Assembly: GCF_018224615.1 (NCBI RefSeq)
Contig: NZ_JAGTUK010000004.1
Coordinates: 25,546-89,545, forward strand
DNA length: 64,000 bases
Source: Microbacterium paraoxydans
GTDB lineage: Bacteria > Actinomycetota > Actinomycetes > Actinomycetales > Microbacteriaceae
Direction: 5' to 3'
The notes under the pieces are model-generated. The model was not told the origin of the DNA and did no database searches. It saw nothing but the letters and a program-made list of their open reading frames with translations. The position numbers and the translations under genes are program-made. Shown here in pieces: positions 53,729 to 61,806 of this stretch (position 1 is its first letter; each line of letters starts with the position of its first letter).

Positions 53729-54967
53729 TCAGCGCGTGAGCTGCGCGACCACCTCGAAGTGATGCGAATGAGGGAACAGGTCGAACGCGCGCAGGGTGCC
53801 CACCCGCCATCCGAGGTCGCGGAACGTGCCGAGGTCGCGGGCGAGGGCCACGGGGTCGCACGCCACGTACACGACCGCCTCCGGGTCGAGCGCGTGCACT
53901 CCCTCCACGACGGCGCGCCCCGCACCGGAACGCGGCGGGTCGAGCACCACGGCGCCCGTGCGGCCCCTGCCTGATGCGCCGGAGAGGAAGCGGTCGACCC
54001 TGGCCGTCACCGCCGAGACCTCGACCGGGGCGAGATTGGCCCTCGCGTGCTCGGTGGCCCTCCGGTTCGACTCGACCGTGACGATGTCGGTGCCGCCGAG
54101 GTCGGCCAGCGTCCGGGCGAACAGCCCGACGCCCCCGTAGAGGTCGTAATGGGTCGCCGCGGGGTCGACGTGTCCGTCGAGCAGACCGTAGACCGCGGCG
54201 TCGAGCACCGACGCCGCGCGCGGGTGCACCTGCCAGAAGCCGCCGGCGTCGACTTGGAACACGCGATCCCCCACGCGTTCCTGCACCACCTCGGGCGCGG
54301 GCCGACGGCCACGACGCGGGGCGCGCCGCTCCGACTCGGGATGACGCAGCACCCGCACCTCACCGTCCGCCGGCTCGACGAGGTCGATCCGGCCGGGCTC
54401 CCCGCCGTCGAGCGCGAGGGCGGCGGCCGCGACGGCGGGGCGCGCGAGCGGATACGAGCCGACCGGCACCACGCGGTGGCTGCGCGCGGCGAACGGCCCC
54501 ACCGCACCGCGGTCGTCGACGTGCAGGGTGACCCTCGTGCGCCAGCCGGCACCGTCGCCCGACTCCACGGCCTCGATCTCCGGCGCCTCCAGTCCGCCAC
54601 CGGCGAAGCGGTCGAACGCCTCGCTCAGCACCTGGCGCTTCAGGACGCGCTGCTGCCCGAGCTCGATGTGCCCCAGGTCGGCGCCGCCCGGGCGGTCGGC
54701 GGGGTCGCGCGACACGTCCGCCTCCGGCCACAGGTGCGGACGTCGGTGCGGCGAGGCCTCGAGCACCTCGACCGTCTCGGCACGCCAGAAGCTCCGCGTG
54801 TCGGCGTCCGCGCCCCCTGTCGGATCGAGCAGCCGCGCCCGCACGCGCTCGCCCGGGATCGCGTCGGAGACGAACACCACACGTCCCTCGTGGCGGGCGA
54901 CGAAGGTCCCTCCGTGGGCGATGCCGGTGATGTCGAGTTCGAGCACGTCGGCTGCGGAGGAAGTCAT
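53729..54967 (-). CDS. TrmA/RlmD-like RNA uridine-5 methyltransferase lacking Fe-S cysteines
   Basis: A 412-residue class I SAM-dependent enzyme predicted to make 5-methyluridine in rRNA or tRNA. An N-terminal TRAM-like domain (about 8-70) is followed by GGADLGHIELGQQRV at about 94-108. In RlmD relatives this segment is GGC plus further Cys ligating a 4Fe-4S cluster; here the cysteines are absent. SAM motif YDLYGGVGLFARTLADLG, VLDPPRSGAG and the catalytic Cys in VYVACDPVALARDLGTF are intact. The -10 TATCCT (54974-54979 minus) ends six bases before the ATG and shares bases with the maf promoter. Confidence 0.9.
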   Translation of the reverse strand: MTSSAADVLELDITGIAHGGTFVARHEGRVVFVSDAIPGERVRARLLDPTGGADADTRSFWRAETVEVLEASPHRRPHLWPEADVSRDPADRPGGADLGHIELGQQRVLKRQVLSEAFDRFAGGGLEAPEIEAVESGDGAGWRTRVTLHVDDRGAVGPFAARSHRVVPVGSYPLARPAVAAAALALDGGEPGRIDLVEPADGEVRVLRHPESERRAPRRGRRPAPEVVQERVGDRVFQVDAGGFWQVHPRAASVLDAAVYGLLDGHVDPAATHYDLYGGVGLFARTLADLGGTDIVTVESNRRATEHARANLAPVEVSAVTARVDRFLSGASGRGRTGAVVLDPPRSGAGRAVVEGVHALDPEAVVYVACDPVALARDLGTFRDLGWRVGTLRAFDLFPHSHHFEVVAQLTR

Positions 54968-54990
54968 CCTTCGAGGATACGGTGGTGCAC
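54968..54990. promoter_or_regulatory. Shared divergent promoter of the methyltransferase gene and maf
   Basis: Only 23 bases separate the two start codons. Leftward TATCCT (54974-54979, minus) and rightward TACGGT (54978-54983) overlap by the TA at 54978-54979. They end six and seven bases from their ATGs, so both mRNAs are expected to be leaderless. Each promoter's upstream half lies inside the other gene, so both cannot be bound by polymerase at once. Confidence 0.65.
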
Positions 54991-55626
54991 ATGCGCGTCT
55001 GCCTCGCCTCCACGTCCCCCGCCCGGCTCATGCTGCTGCGTCAGGCCGGCATCGAACCGCTCACGCTCGCGCCCGACGTCGACGAGGAAGCCCTCGCCGC
55101 CGCCGCCGAGGAGCGCATGGGGCCGCTCGCACCCGCCGACCTGGTACTGCTGCTCGCGAGGGCCAAGGCCGCGGCTGTCGCCGAGCGGCTGCACGCCGAG
55201 GGCGACTTCGACGGGCTGGTCATCGGTGGCGACTCGATGTTCGAGCTCGGCGGGCGCGTCTACGGGAAGCCGTACACGCCCGAGGAGGCGACGCGGCGCT
55301 GGCAGGAGATGCGCGGCGCGACCGGGGTGCTGCACTCGGGGCACTCCGTGTTCCGCGTCTCCCCGGGCTCGAGCCCGGTGGAGGCGACAGCGGTGGCGGA
55401 GGCCGCGGTGACCTTCGCCGAGGACCTGGACGACGCGGAGATCGCAGCCTACGTCGCCTCCGGCGAGCCGCTCCACGTGGCGGGGGCGTTCACGGTCGAC
55501 AGCCTGGGCGGCGCGTTCATCACCCGCGTCGAGGGTGACCCGTCCACGGTGGTGGGCATGTCGCTGTCCACCGTCCGCCGTCTGGCCGCCGAGCTCGGTG
55601 TTCGCTGGACCGACCTCTGGTCGTAG
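54991..55626 (+). CDS. maf: Maf-like nucleotide pyrophosphatase
   Basis: A 211-residue Maf/YhdE-type enzyme that hydrolyses dTTP, UTP and modified nucleotides. Signature LASTSPARLMLLRQAGI is at the N-terminus; VIGGDSMFELGGRVYGKP holds the active-site Asp, with RWQEMRGATGVLHSG and GAFTVDSLGGAFI following. The dTTP and UTP types are not separated by sequence alone. ATG 54991 fits the TACGGT -10 element; GTG 54982 lies inside it. In actinomycetes maf often lies between carboxylase epsilon and alpha genes. Confidence 0.94.
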   Translation: MRVCLASTSPARLMLLRQAGIEPLTLAPDVDEEALAAAAEERMGPLAPADLVLLLARAKAAAVAERLHAEGDFDGLVIGGDSMFELGGRVYGKPYTPEEATRRWQEMRGATGVLHSGHSVFRVSPGSSPVEATAVAEAAVTFAEDLDDAEIAAYVASGEPLHVAGAFTVDSLGGAFITRVEGDPSTVVGMSLSTVRRLAAELGVRWTDLWS

Positions 55627-55704
55627 ACTCCCCTCCACGTTTTCCATTGTTTCTTGTCGAGAGTCGTCAAAGGGATCGGGAGGCTTCTCGCTAGGCTGGC
55701 AAGC

Positions 55705-57471
55705 ATGCCTGCAATCGCCAAGGTGCTCATCGCCAACCGCGGCGAGATCGCCGTCCGCATCATCCGTGCCGCACGCGACTCCGGGATCGCCTCGGTCGCC
55801 GTCTACGCCGACCAGGACCGCGACGCGCTGCACGTGCGTCTCGCCGACGAGGCCTACGCACTGGGCGGATCGACGAGCGCCGAGACCTACCTCCAGATCG
55901 ACAAGATCCTCTCCGTCGCCCGCCGCGCAGGAGCCGACGCCGTGCACCCCGGCTACGGCTTCCTCGCCGAGAACGCCGAGTTCGCCCGCGCCGTGATCGA
56001 CGCGGGCATCACCTGGATCGGCCCGTCGCCCGAAGCCATCGAGGCCCTCGGCGACAAGGTGACCGCGCGTCACGTCGCCGAGAAGGTCGGCGCCCCGCTC
56101 GCCCCCGGCACCCCGGGCCCCGTGGCCGGTGCCGACGAGGTCGTGGCGTTCGCGAAGGAGTACGGCCTGCCCATCGCCATCAAGGCCGCGTACGGCGGCG
56201 GCGGCCGCGGGCTCAAGGTCGCCCGTGAGCTCGACGAGGTCGCCGAGCTGTTCGAGTCGGCCACACGCGAGGCGGTCGCGGCCTTCGGTCGCGGCGAGTG
56301 CTTCGTGGAGAAGTACCTCGACAAGCCGCGCCACGTCGAGACCCAGTGCCTGGCGGACGCCGAGGGCAACGTCGTCGTGATCTCCACGCGCGACTGCTCG
56401 CTGCAGCGCCGCCACCAGAAGCTCGTCGAAGAGGCGCCGGCGCCGTTCCTGACCCCGGAGCAGAACGAGCAGCTCTACACCGCGTCGAAGGCCATCCTCA
56501 AGGAGGTCGGCTACGTGGGCGCCGGAACCTGCGAGTTCCTCATCGGCGCCGACGGCACGGTCTCGTTCCTCGAGGTCAACACGCGACTCCAGGTCGAGCA
56601 CCCGGTGTCCGAAGAAGTCACCGGCATCGACCTCGTGCGCGAGCAGTTCCGGATCGCGGCCGGCGGCACGATCGACTACGACGACCCGCAGCCGCAGGGC
56701 CACTCGATCGAGTTCCGCATCAACGGCGAGGACCCGGGGCGCGGCTTCCTTCCCCAGCCGGGTCCGATCCACGTGTTCAAGACGTTCGGGGGCCCGGGCA
56801 TCCGCCTCGACTCGGGCGTGACCGCGGGTGACTCCGTGTCGGGCGCGTTCGACTCCCTGCTCGCCAAGATCATCGTCACCGGCAAGGACCGCGCCGAGGC
56901 GCTCGAGCGCTCGCGTCGCGCCCTCGACGAATTCGAGGTCGCCGGGCTCCCCACCGTCATCCCGTTCCACCGCAAGGTCGTGCGCGACCCCGCCTTCACC
57001 GCGGAGGACGGCGAGTTCGGCGTCTACACGCGCTGGATCGAGACCGAGTTCGTCAACGACATCCCCGCGTGGGACGGCGAACTGGAGGCACCGGCGGCGG
57101 CCGGCGGACGTCACACGGTCGTCGTCGAGGTCGCCGGCAAGCGGCTCGAAGTGAGCCTGCCCGATCGGGTCGCGGTGCCGTCTGGCGCCTCCGGCCGCCC
57201 CGCCGTCGTCCCCCCGTCGCGCCGCAGCCACACCACCACGGCCAACGCGGGCGCCTCCGGCGACGCGGTCAAGTCGCCGATGCAGGCGACGGTCGTGAAG
57301 ATCGCCGTGGAAGACGGTCAGCAGGTCGTCAAGGGCGACCTCGTCGTGGTGCTCGAGGCCATGAAGATGGAGCAGCCGCTGCAGGCGCACAAGGACGGCG
57401 TGGTGGGCAACATCAACGCCGACGCCGGTGCGACCGTCTCTGCCGGTCACCAGCTGCTCACCATCAGCTGA
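55705..57471 (+). CDS. Biotin-dependent acyl-CoA carboxylase alpha subunit
   Basis: A 588-residue AccA3-type subunit combining biotin carboxylase and biotin carrier. [20 protein letters not shown] begins it; the ATP-grasp loop is [13 protein letters not shown], and [17 protein letters not shown] and [19 protein letters not shown] are the catalytic blocks. After a Pro/Ser linker the C-terminal domain (about 520-588) has EAMKMEQP with biotinyl Lys554. TAGGCT (55692-55697) ends seven bases before the ATG. It partners the beta and epsilon subunits encoded 6 kb upstream. A palindromic terminator follows. Confidence 0.97.
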   Translation: MPAIAKVLIANRGEIAVRIIRAARDSGIASVAVYADQDRDALHVRLADEAYALGGSTSAETYLQIDKILSVARRAGADAVHPGYGFLAENAEFARAVIDAGITWIGPSPEAIEALGDKVTARHVAEKVGAPLAPGTPGPVAGADEVVAFAKEYGLPIAIKAAYGGGGRGLKVARELDEVAELFESATREAVAAFGRGECFVEKYLDKPRHVETQCLADAEGNVVVISTRDCSLQRRHQKLVEEAPAPFLTPEQNEQLYTASKAILKEVGYVGAGTCEFLIGADGTVSFLEVNTRLQVEHPVSEEVTGIDLVREQFRIAAGGTIDYDDPQPQGHSIEFRINGEDPGRGFLPQPGPIHVFKTFGGPGIRLDSGVTAGDSVSGAFDSLLAKIIVTGKDRAEALERSRRALDEFEVAGLPTVIPFHRKVVRDPAFTAEDGEFGVYTRWIETEFVNDIPAWDGELEAPAAAGGRHTVVVEVAGKRLEVSLPDRVAVPSGASGRPAVVPPSRRSHTTTANAGASGDAVKSPMQATVVKIAVEDGQQVVKGDLVVVLEAMKMEQPLQAHKDGVVGNINADAGATVSAGHQLLTIS

Positions 57472-57479
57472 CACCCCGT

Positions 57480-57521
57480 ACGAGAAAGGGCACCCCGCCG
57501 CGGCGGGGTGCCCTTTCTCGT
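57480..57521. terminator. Perfectly palindromic bidirectional terminator
   Basis: All 42 bases form an exact inverted repeat (arms 57480-57500 and 57501-57521; core GCCGCGGC), with AAAGGG and CCCTTT near the ends of the stem. It lies between the convergent carboxylase alpha and Lpd-like genes and would stop transcription from both sides. Confidence 0.9.
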
Positions 57522-57540
57522 GAGCGCGGAGGACCGAGCC

Positions 57541-58989
57541 TCAGGAGATGTTGACCAGATGCATCGCCCGGCTCGCATCGGTGATGCTGCTCGACAGCGA
57601 CGGGTAGGCCGCGAACACGCGCGACACCTGGTCGACCGTGAGGCGTCGCTCGACCGCGATCGCGATCGGGTAGATCAGCTCGGAAGCCTTCGGTGCCACG
57701 ATCACGCCGCCGATCACGGTGCCGGAGCCCTTGCGGGCGATGAGCTTCACGAAGCCGTCCTTGATGCCCATCATCTTGGCGCGCGGGTTGGCGGCGAGCG
57801 GCAGCTTGTAGACCATGCCGTCCGCCAGGCCGTCCTCCACGTCCTTCACCCCGTAGCCGACCGTGGCGATCTCGGGGGCGGTGAAGATGTTCGAGGTGAT
57901 CTTGATGAGCTCGAGCGGGATGACGATGTCGCCGAGCGCATGGAACACCGCCGTGCGGCCCTGCATCGACGCCACCGACGCCAGCGGGAAGAAGTTGGTG
58001 CAGTCGCCGACCGCGTACACGTTCGGAACCGAGGTGCGTGCCACACGGTTCACGCGCACGTGACCCGAGTCGTCGAGCTCGACACCCGCCTCCTCGAGCC
58101 CGATGCCGGCCGTGTTCGGGATGGAGCCGACCGCCATGAGGCAGTGGCTGCCCTCGACCGTGCGCCCATCCGAGAGGGTCACCGTCACCCCGTCGCCCGT
58201 GACCTCGACCTTCTCGGCGCGGGACTTCGACAGCACCTGCATGCCGCCACGCTTGAACACCTTCTCCAGCACGCGCGCCGCATCCTGGTCCTCACCGGGG
58301 AGGACCTGCTCGCGGCTGGACACCAGCGTGACCTTCGCGCCCAGGTTCATGTATGCCGACGCGAACTCGGCGCCGGTCACCCCGGAGCCGACCACGATGA
58401 GGTGCTCGGGCAGCGCCTTCATGTCGTACAGCTGCGTCCACGTGAGGATGCGCTTGCCGTCGGGCTTCGCGGAGTCGAGCTCGCGCGGGGACGCCCCCAC
58501 CGCGACCACGATCGTGTCCGCCTCGACGCGGTCGAAGTCGGTGCCCCGCTCCCCCGTCGAGACCACGATCGCGTTCGGGCCCTCCAGGCGTCCGTGGCCG
58601 GAGAGGATGCGCACACCCGCGTCGAGCAGGGTCGTGCGCATGTCCTCGGACTGCTGGCCGGCGAGCGCGACGAGACGCTTGTTCACCGCCGCCAGGTTGA
58701 TCGCGATCTCGGGCTTGAGCGGCTTGCCGTTCTCCCCCTTCGCGTAGAAGTTGACGCCGAGGTCGCTGGCCTCGGAGATCGCGACCGCGGCATCGGCGGT
58801 CGCGATGAGGCTCTTCGACGGAACCACGTCCGTGAGCACGGCCGAGCCGCCCACCCCCACGCGCTCGACCAGGGTGACCTCGGCTCCGAGCTGAGCGGCC
58901 GCCAGGGCCGCCTCGTAACCGCCGGGTCCGCCGCCGAGGACGGCGACGCGCTGAGTGCGCTCGAAAGTGGTGGAAGACATGCTTTCCAT
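57541..58989 (-). CDS. Lpd-like flavoprotein without redox cysteines (NAD(P)H-quinone dehydrogenase type)
   Basis: A 482-residue pyridine nucleotide-disulfide oxidoreductase-fold protein. The FAD site RVAVLGGGPGGYEAALAAAQ and NAD site LIVVGSGVTGAEFA are intact, as is VYAVGDCTN. The position of the active disulfide (CxxxxC before PSK in lipoamide dehydrogenase) reads GGSAVLTDVVPSK with Ala50 and Val55, and the C-terminal HPT-E dyad is replaced by AAYPSLSSS. It therefore cannot act as lipoamide dehydrogenase and fits the mycobacterial LpdA-like quinone reductases. ATG 58989 has GGGGAAG close by; ATG 58980 is the alternative. No dehydrogenase complex genes adjoin it. Confidence 0.88.
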   Translation of the reverse strand: MESMSSTTFERTQRVAVLGGGPGGYEAALAAAQLGAEVTLVERVGVGGSAVLTDVVPSKSLIATADAAVAISEASDLGVNFYAKGENGKPLKPEIAINLAAVNKRLVALAGQQSEDMRTTLLDAGVRILSGHGRLEGPNAIVVSTGERGTDFDRVEADTIVVAVGASPRELDSAKPDGKRILTWTQLYDMKALPEHLIVVGSGVTGAEFASAYMNLGAKVTLVSSREQVLPGEDQDAARVLEKVFKRGGMQVLSKSRAEKVEVTGDGVTVTLSDGRTVEGSHCLMAVGSIPNTAGIGLEEAGVELDDSGHVRVNRVARTSVPNVYAVGDCTNFFPLASVASMQGRTAVFHALGDIVIPLELIKITSNIFTAPEIATVGYGVKDVEDGLADGMVYKLPLAANPRAKMMGIKDGFVKLIARKGSGTVIGGVIVAPKASELIYPIAIAVERRLTVDQVSRVFAAYPSLSSSITDASRAMHLVNIS

Positions 58990-59037
58990 TCTTCCCCAAT
59001 CCTGGCCCCCGAGCCTGCACCTTCCTAGAGTGGATCC

Positions 59038-59871
59038 ATGCCTGAAACGCACAGCAACCCCCTCGACGACCCCTCCGCGAACCCGTTCGAGGTGGCCGCC
59101 CAGGCCGCCTCCGACATCGCGCGCCTGACCGGCGTCGAGAAGCACGACATCGCCCTCACGCTCGGCAGCGGCTGGGGCAAGGCCGCCGACCTGATCGGCG
59201 AGACCGTAGCGACGATCCCCGCGACCGAGGTGACCGGATTCTCCAAGCCGGCCCTGGAGGGTCACGTCGGGACGCTGCGCAGCATCCGCACCCCCGGCGG
59301 GAAGAACGTGCTCGTGATCGGCGCCCGCACCCACTACTACGAGAACCACGGCGTGCGGCGAGTGGTGCACAGCGTGCGCACCGCCGCCGCGACCGGCGCG
59401 AAGATCATGGTGCTGACCAACGGCGCGGGCGGCATCCGCGAGACGTGGAAGCCCGGTCAGCCCGTGCTGATCAGCGACCACATCAACCTCACCGCGGACT
59501 CCCCTCTCGAGGGCGCGACGTTCATCGACCTCACCGACCTGTACGCGAAGCGCCTGCGCGACATCGCGCGCAGCATCGATCCGAGCCTCGACGAGGGCGT
59601 CTACACGCAGTTCCGCGGTCCGCACTACGAGACCCCGGCGGAGGTGCAGATGGCCAAGCACATCGGCGGCCACATCGTCGGCATGTCCACCGCCCTGGAA
59701 GCCATCGCGGCGCGCGAGGCCGGCATGGAGATCCTCGGGTTCTCGCTCATCACGAACCTCGCCGCCGGGATCCAGCAGACGCCACTCAGTCACGCCGAGG
59801 TGATCGAGGCGGGGCGTGAGGCGGAGCCGGTGATCTCCGCGCTCCTGGCGAGGGTGGTCGAGGCCCTGTGA
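59038..59871 (+). CDS. Purine nucleoside phosphorylase
   Basis: A 277-residue trimeric-type (PNP/MTAP) phosphorylase that splits inosine or guanosine with phosphate in purine salvage. TLGSGWGKAADLIGETVA is the phosphate-binding start; GARTHYYENHG, LTNGAGGIRETWKPGQPVLI, YTQFRGPHYETPAEVQMAK and GMSTALEAIAAREAGMEILG follow, with the base-binding Asn in SLITNLAAGI. TAGAGT (59026-59031) ends six bases before the ATG. It overlaps the phosphohexomutase gene by four bases, so the ribose phosphate route is encoded in one operon. Confidence 0.95.
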   Translation: MPETHSNPLDDPSANPFEVAAQAASDIARLTGVEKHDIALTLGSGWGKAADLIGETVATIPATEVTGFSKPALEGHVGTLRSIRTPGGKNVLVIGARTHYYENHGVRRVVHSVRTAAATGAKIMVLTNGAGGIRETWKPGQPVLISDHINLTADSPLEGATFIDLTDLYAKRLRDIARSIDPSLDEGVYTQFRGPHYETPAEVQMAKHIGGHIVGMSTALEAIAAREAGMEILGFSLITNLAAGIQQTPLSHAEVIEAGREAEPVISALLARVVEAL

Positions 59872-61538
59872 GCGAGGAGCGGCTCGCACAGGCGCGCGCC
59901 TGGCTGCGGCAGGACCCCGATCCGCAGACCAGGGACGAGCTCGCGGGCGTCGTCACCAGGGCCGCTGCGGGCGATGCGGCAGCCGTCGCCGAGCTGGACG
60001 ACCGCTTCGGCAGCCGGCTGGCATTCGGCACCGCCGGACTACGCGGCGAGCTCGGCGCGGGCAGCAACCGGATGAACCGGGTGCTCGTGGCGCAGGCCGC
60101 CGCGGGGTTCGCCGCCTATCTGCGGGAACGAGCGGGCGGCGGCACGCCCACCGTCGTGATCGGCTACGACGGCCGTCGCAACTCCCGCGTGTTCGCGCAG
60201 GACTCGGCCGAGCTCTTCGCAGGAGCCGGTCTGCGCGCGATCCTCCTCCCGCGGCTGCTGCCCACCCCGGTGCTCGCATTCGCCGTGCGCCACCTCGGCG
60301 CCGATGCGGGCGTGATGGTGACGGCCAGCCACAACCCGCCGAACGACAACGGCTACAAGGTGTACCTCGGCGGTGCCGACCAGGGTTCGCAGATCGTGGC
60401 GCCCGCGGACGCCGAGATCGCCGCGCACATCCAGCGCGTCGCCGACGCCGGTGACGTGCGCGCGCTGCCCCGTTCGACCGGCTACGAGACGGCGGGCGAG
60501 GACGTGGTGGAGGCCTACGTCGCCGCGACCGCCGCCGTCGCGCCCGCGCCCGACGACGCCGCCGGGCTGCAGTGGGTGTACACCGCCATGCACGGTGTGG
60601 GCTGGGAGACGGTGTCGCGCATCCTGAAGGCGGCCGGGTACCCGCAGCCTCTCGTGGTCGATGAGCAGCTGCGTCCCGACGCGACCTTCCGCACGGTGTC
60701 GTTCCCGAACCCCGAAGAGCCCGGAGCGATGGACCTCGCGTTCGCGAAGGCCCGCCGGACCCGGGCGGACCTGATCCTGGCGAACGACCCCGACGCCGAT
60801 CGACTGGCGGTGGCCATCCCCGACGACACCGCCCCCGAGGGGTGGCGCCGGCTCACCGGCAACGAGGTGGGGCTGCTGCTCGGGGCGCGTGCCGCCCGTG
60901 CGGCCGCCGGCACCCCCGGGGCCTCCCTGGCCTGCTCGCTGGTGTCCTCCCCCGGTCTCGGCGCGGTCGCCGCGCACCACGGCCTCGACTTCCATGAGAC
61001 GCTCACCGGCTTCAAATGGATCTCCCGTGCGCCCGGCATCGTGTTCGGCTTCGAGGAGGCGCTCGGCTATCTGGTGAATCCGGAGACCGTGCGCGACAAG
61101 GACGGCATCTCCGCCGCTGTGGCGGTGCTCGGGCTCGCCGCAGAGGCGCGCGGTCGCGGCGCGACGCTCGCCGACCTGCTGCGCGAGCTGGGCGACACGT
61201 ACGGGCACTTCGCCAGCGCGCAGGTGTCGGTGCGGGTCGCCGACCTGTCACTCATCGGCACGGTGATGCTCTCGCTCCGCTCGCTGCCGCCCACGCAGAT
61301 CGGCGGGCGCTCCATCGCCTCCGCGGAAGACCTGCTGCACGCGGCGGAGGGCCAACCCTCGGGCGACGTGCTGCGGTATCGGCTGAGCGACGGCTCGCGC
61401 GTCATCGTCCGCCCGAGCGGCACCGAGCCGAAGCTCAAGGTGTACATCGATGCGAGGGGCGACTCCGCGGAGAGCGCAGCGGCGGCCGTCACGGAACTCG
61501 AGGCGGGCGTGCGCGTGCTGCTGGACGAGCGCTCCTGA
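59868..61538 (+). CDS. Phosphoglucomutase/phosphomannomutase-family (phosphopentomutase-like) enzyme
   Basis: A 556-residue alpha-D-phosphohexomutase. The phosphoserine is Ser154 (VTASHNPPNDNG), the metal loop is DPDADR at 307-312, sugar loop GFEEALGYLV and phosphate loop PSGTEPKLKVY. PGM2-like members of this length can act on glucose- or deoxyribose/ribose-1-phosphate. Translational overlap with the nucleoside phosphorylase makes conversion of ribose-1-phosphate to ribose-5-phosphate a good guess. The GTG start lies in that overlap. HPr follows after two bases. Confidence 0.9.
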   Translation: MSEERLAQARAWLRQDPDPQTRDELAGVVTRAAAGDAAAVAELDDRFGSRLAFGTAGLRGELGAGSNRMNRVLVAQAAAGFAAYLRERAGGGTPTVVIGYDGRRNSRVFAQDSAELFAGAGLRAILLPRLLPTPVLAFAVRHLGADAGVMVTASHNPPNDNGYKVYLGGADQGSQIVAPADAEIAAHIQRVADAGDVRALPRSTGYETAGEDVVEAYVAATAAVAPAPDDAAGLQWVYTAMHGVGWETVSRILKAAGYPQPLVVDEQLRPDATFRTVSFPNPEEPGAMDLAFAKARRTRADLILANDPDADRLAVAIPDDTAPEGWRRLTGNEVGLLLGARAARAAAGTPGASLACSLVSSPGLGAVAAHHGLDFHETLTGFKWISRAPGIVFGFEEALGYLVNPETVRDKDGISAAVAVLGLAAEARGRGATLADLLRELGDTYGHFASAQVSVRVADLSLIGTVMLSLRSLPPTQIGGRSIASAEDLLHAAEGQPSGDVLRYRLSDGSRVIVRPSGTEPKLKVYIDARGDSAESAAAAVTELEAGVRVLLDERS

Positions 61539-61540
61539 TC

Positions 61541-61804
61541 ATGCCCACGCGCACCGTGGTGGTGAGCGCGCACAACGGCGTGCACGCGCGCCCGGTCGCC
61601 GAGATCGTCCGCCTCGTGCAGGCCCACGACCGCCCGGTGACGCTGCGCACCGCCGATGGCACGACCGTCGACCTGAGCAGCGTGCTGGCGGTCATGGATC
61701 TGGCGATCGTGCCGGGCGACGCCGTGGTGCTGGAGACCGCACCGTCGCCCGCCGCCGAGACGCTGCTGGACCGGCTGGCGGAGGTGCTCGCGCCGCGCGG
61801 CTGA
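61541..61804 (+). CDS. HPr-family phosphocarrier protein
   Basis: An 87-residue HPr. The phosphorylated His is in AHNGVHARPVAEIVRL with the conserved Arg; the regulatory region VDLSSVLAVMDLAI has Ser where HPr kinase acts in other bacteria, although actinomycetes usually lack that kinase. It passes phosphate from enzyme I to PTS enzymes. It is two bases after the phosphohexomutase gene and converges on the PTS regulator with two bases between stops. Confidence 0.93.
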   Translation: MPTRTVVVSAHNGVHARPVAEIVRLVQAHDRPVTLRTADGTTVDLSSVLAVMDLAIVPGDAVVLETAPSPAAETLLDRLAEVLAPRG

Positions 61805-61806
61805 CC

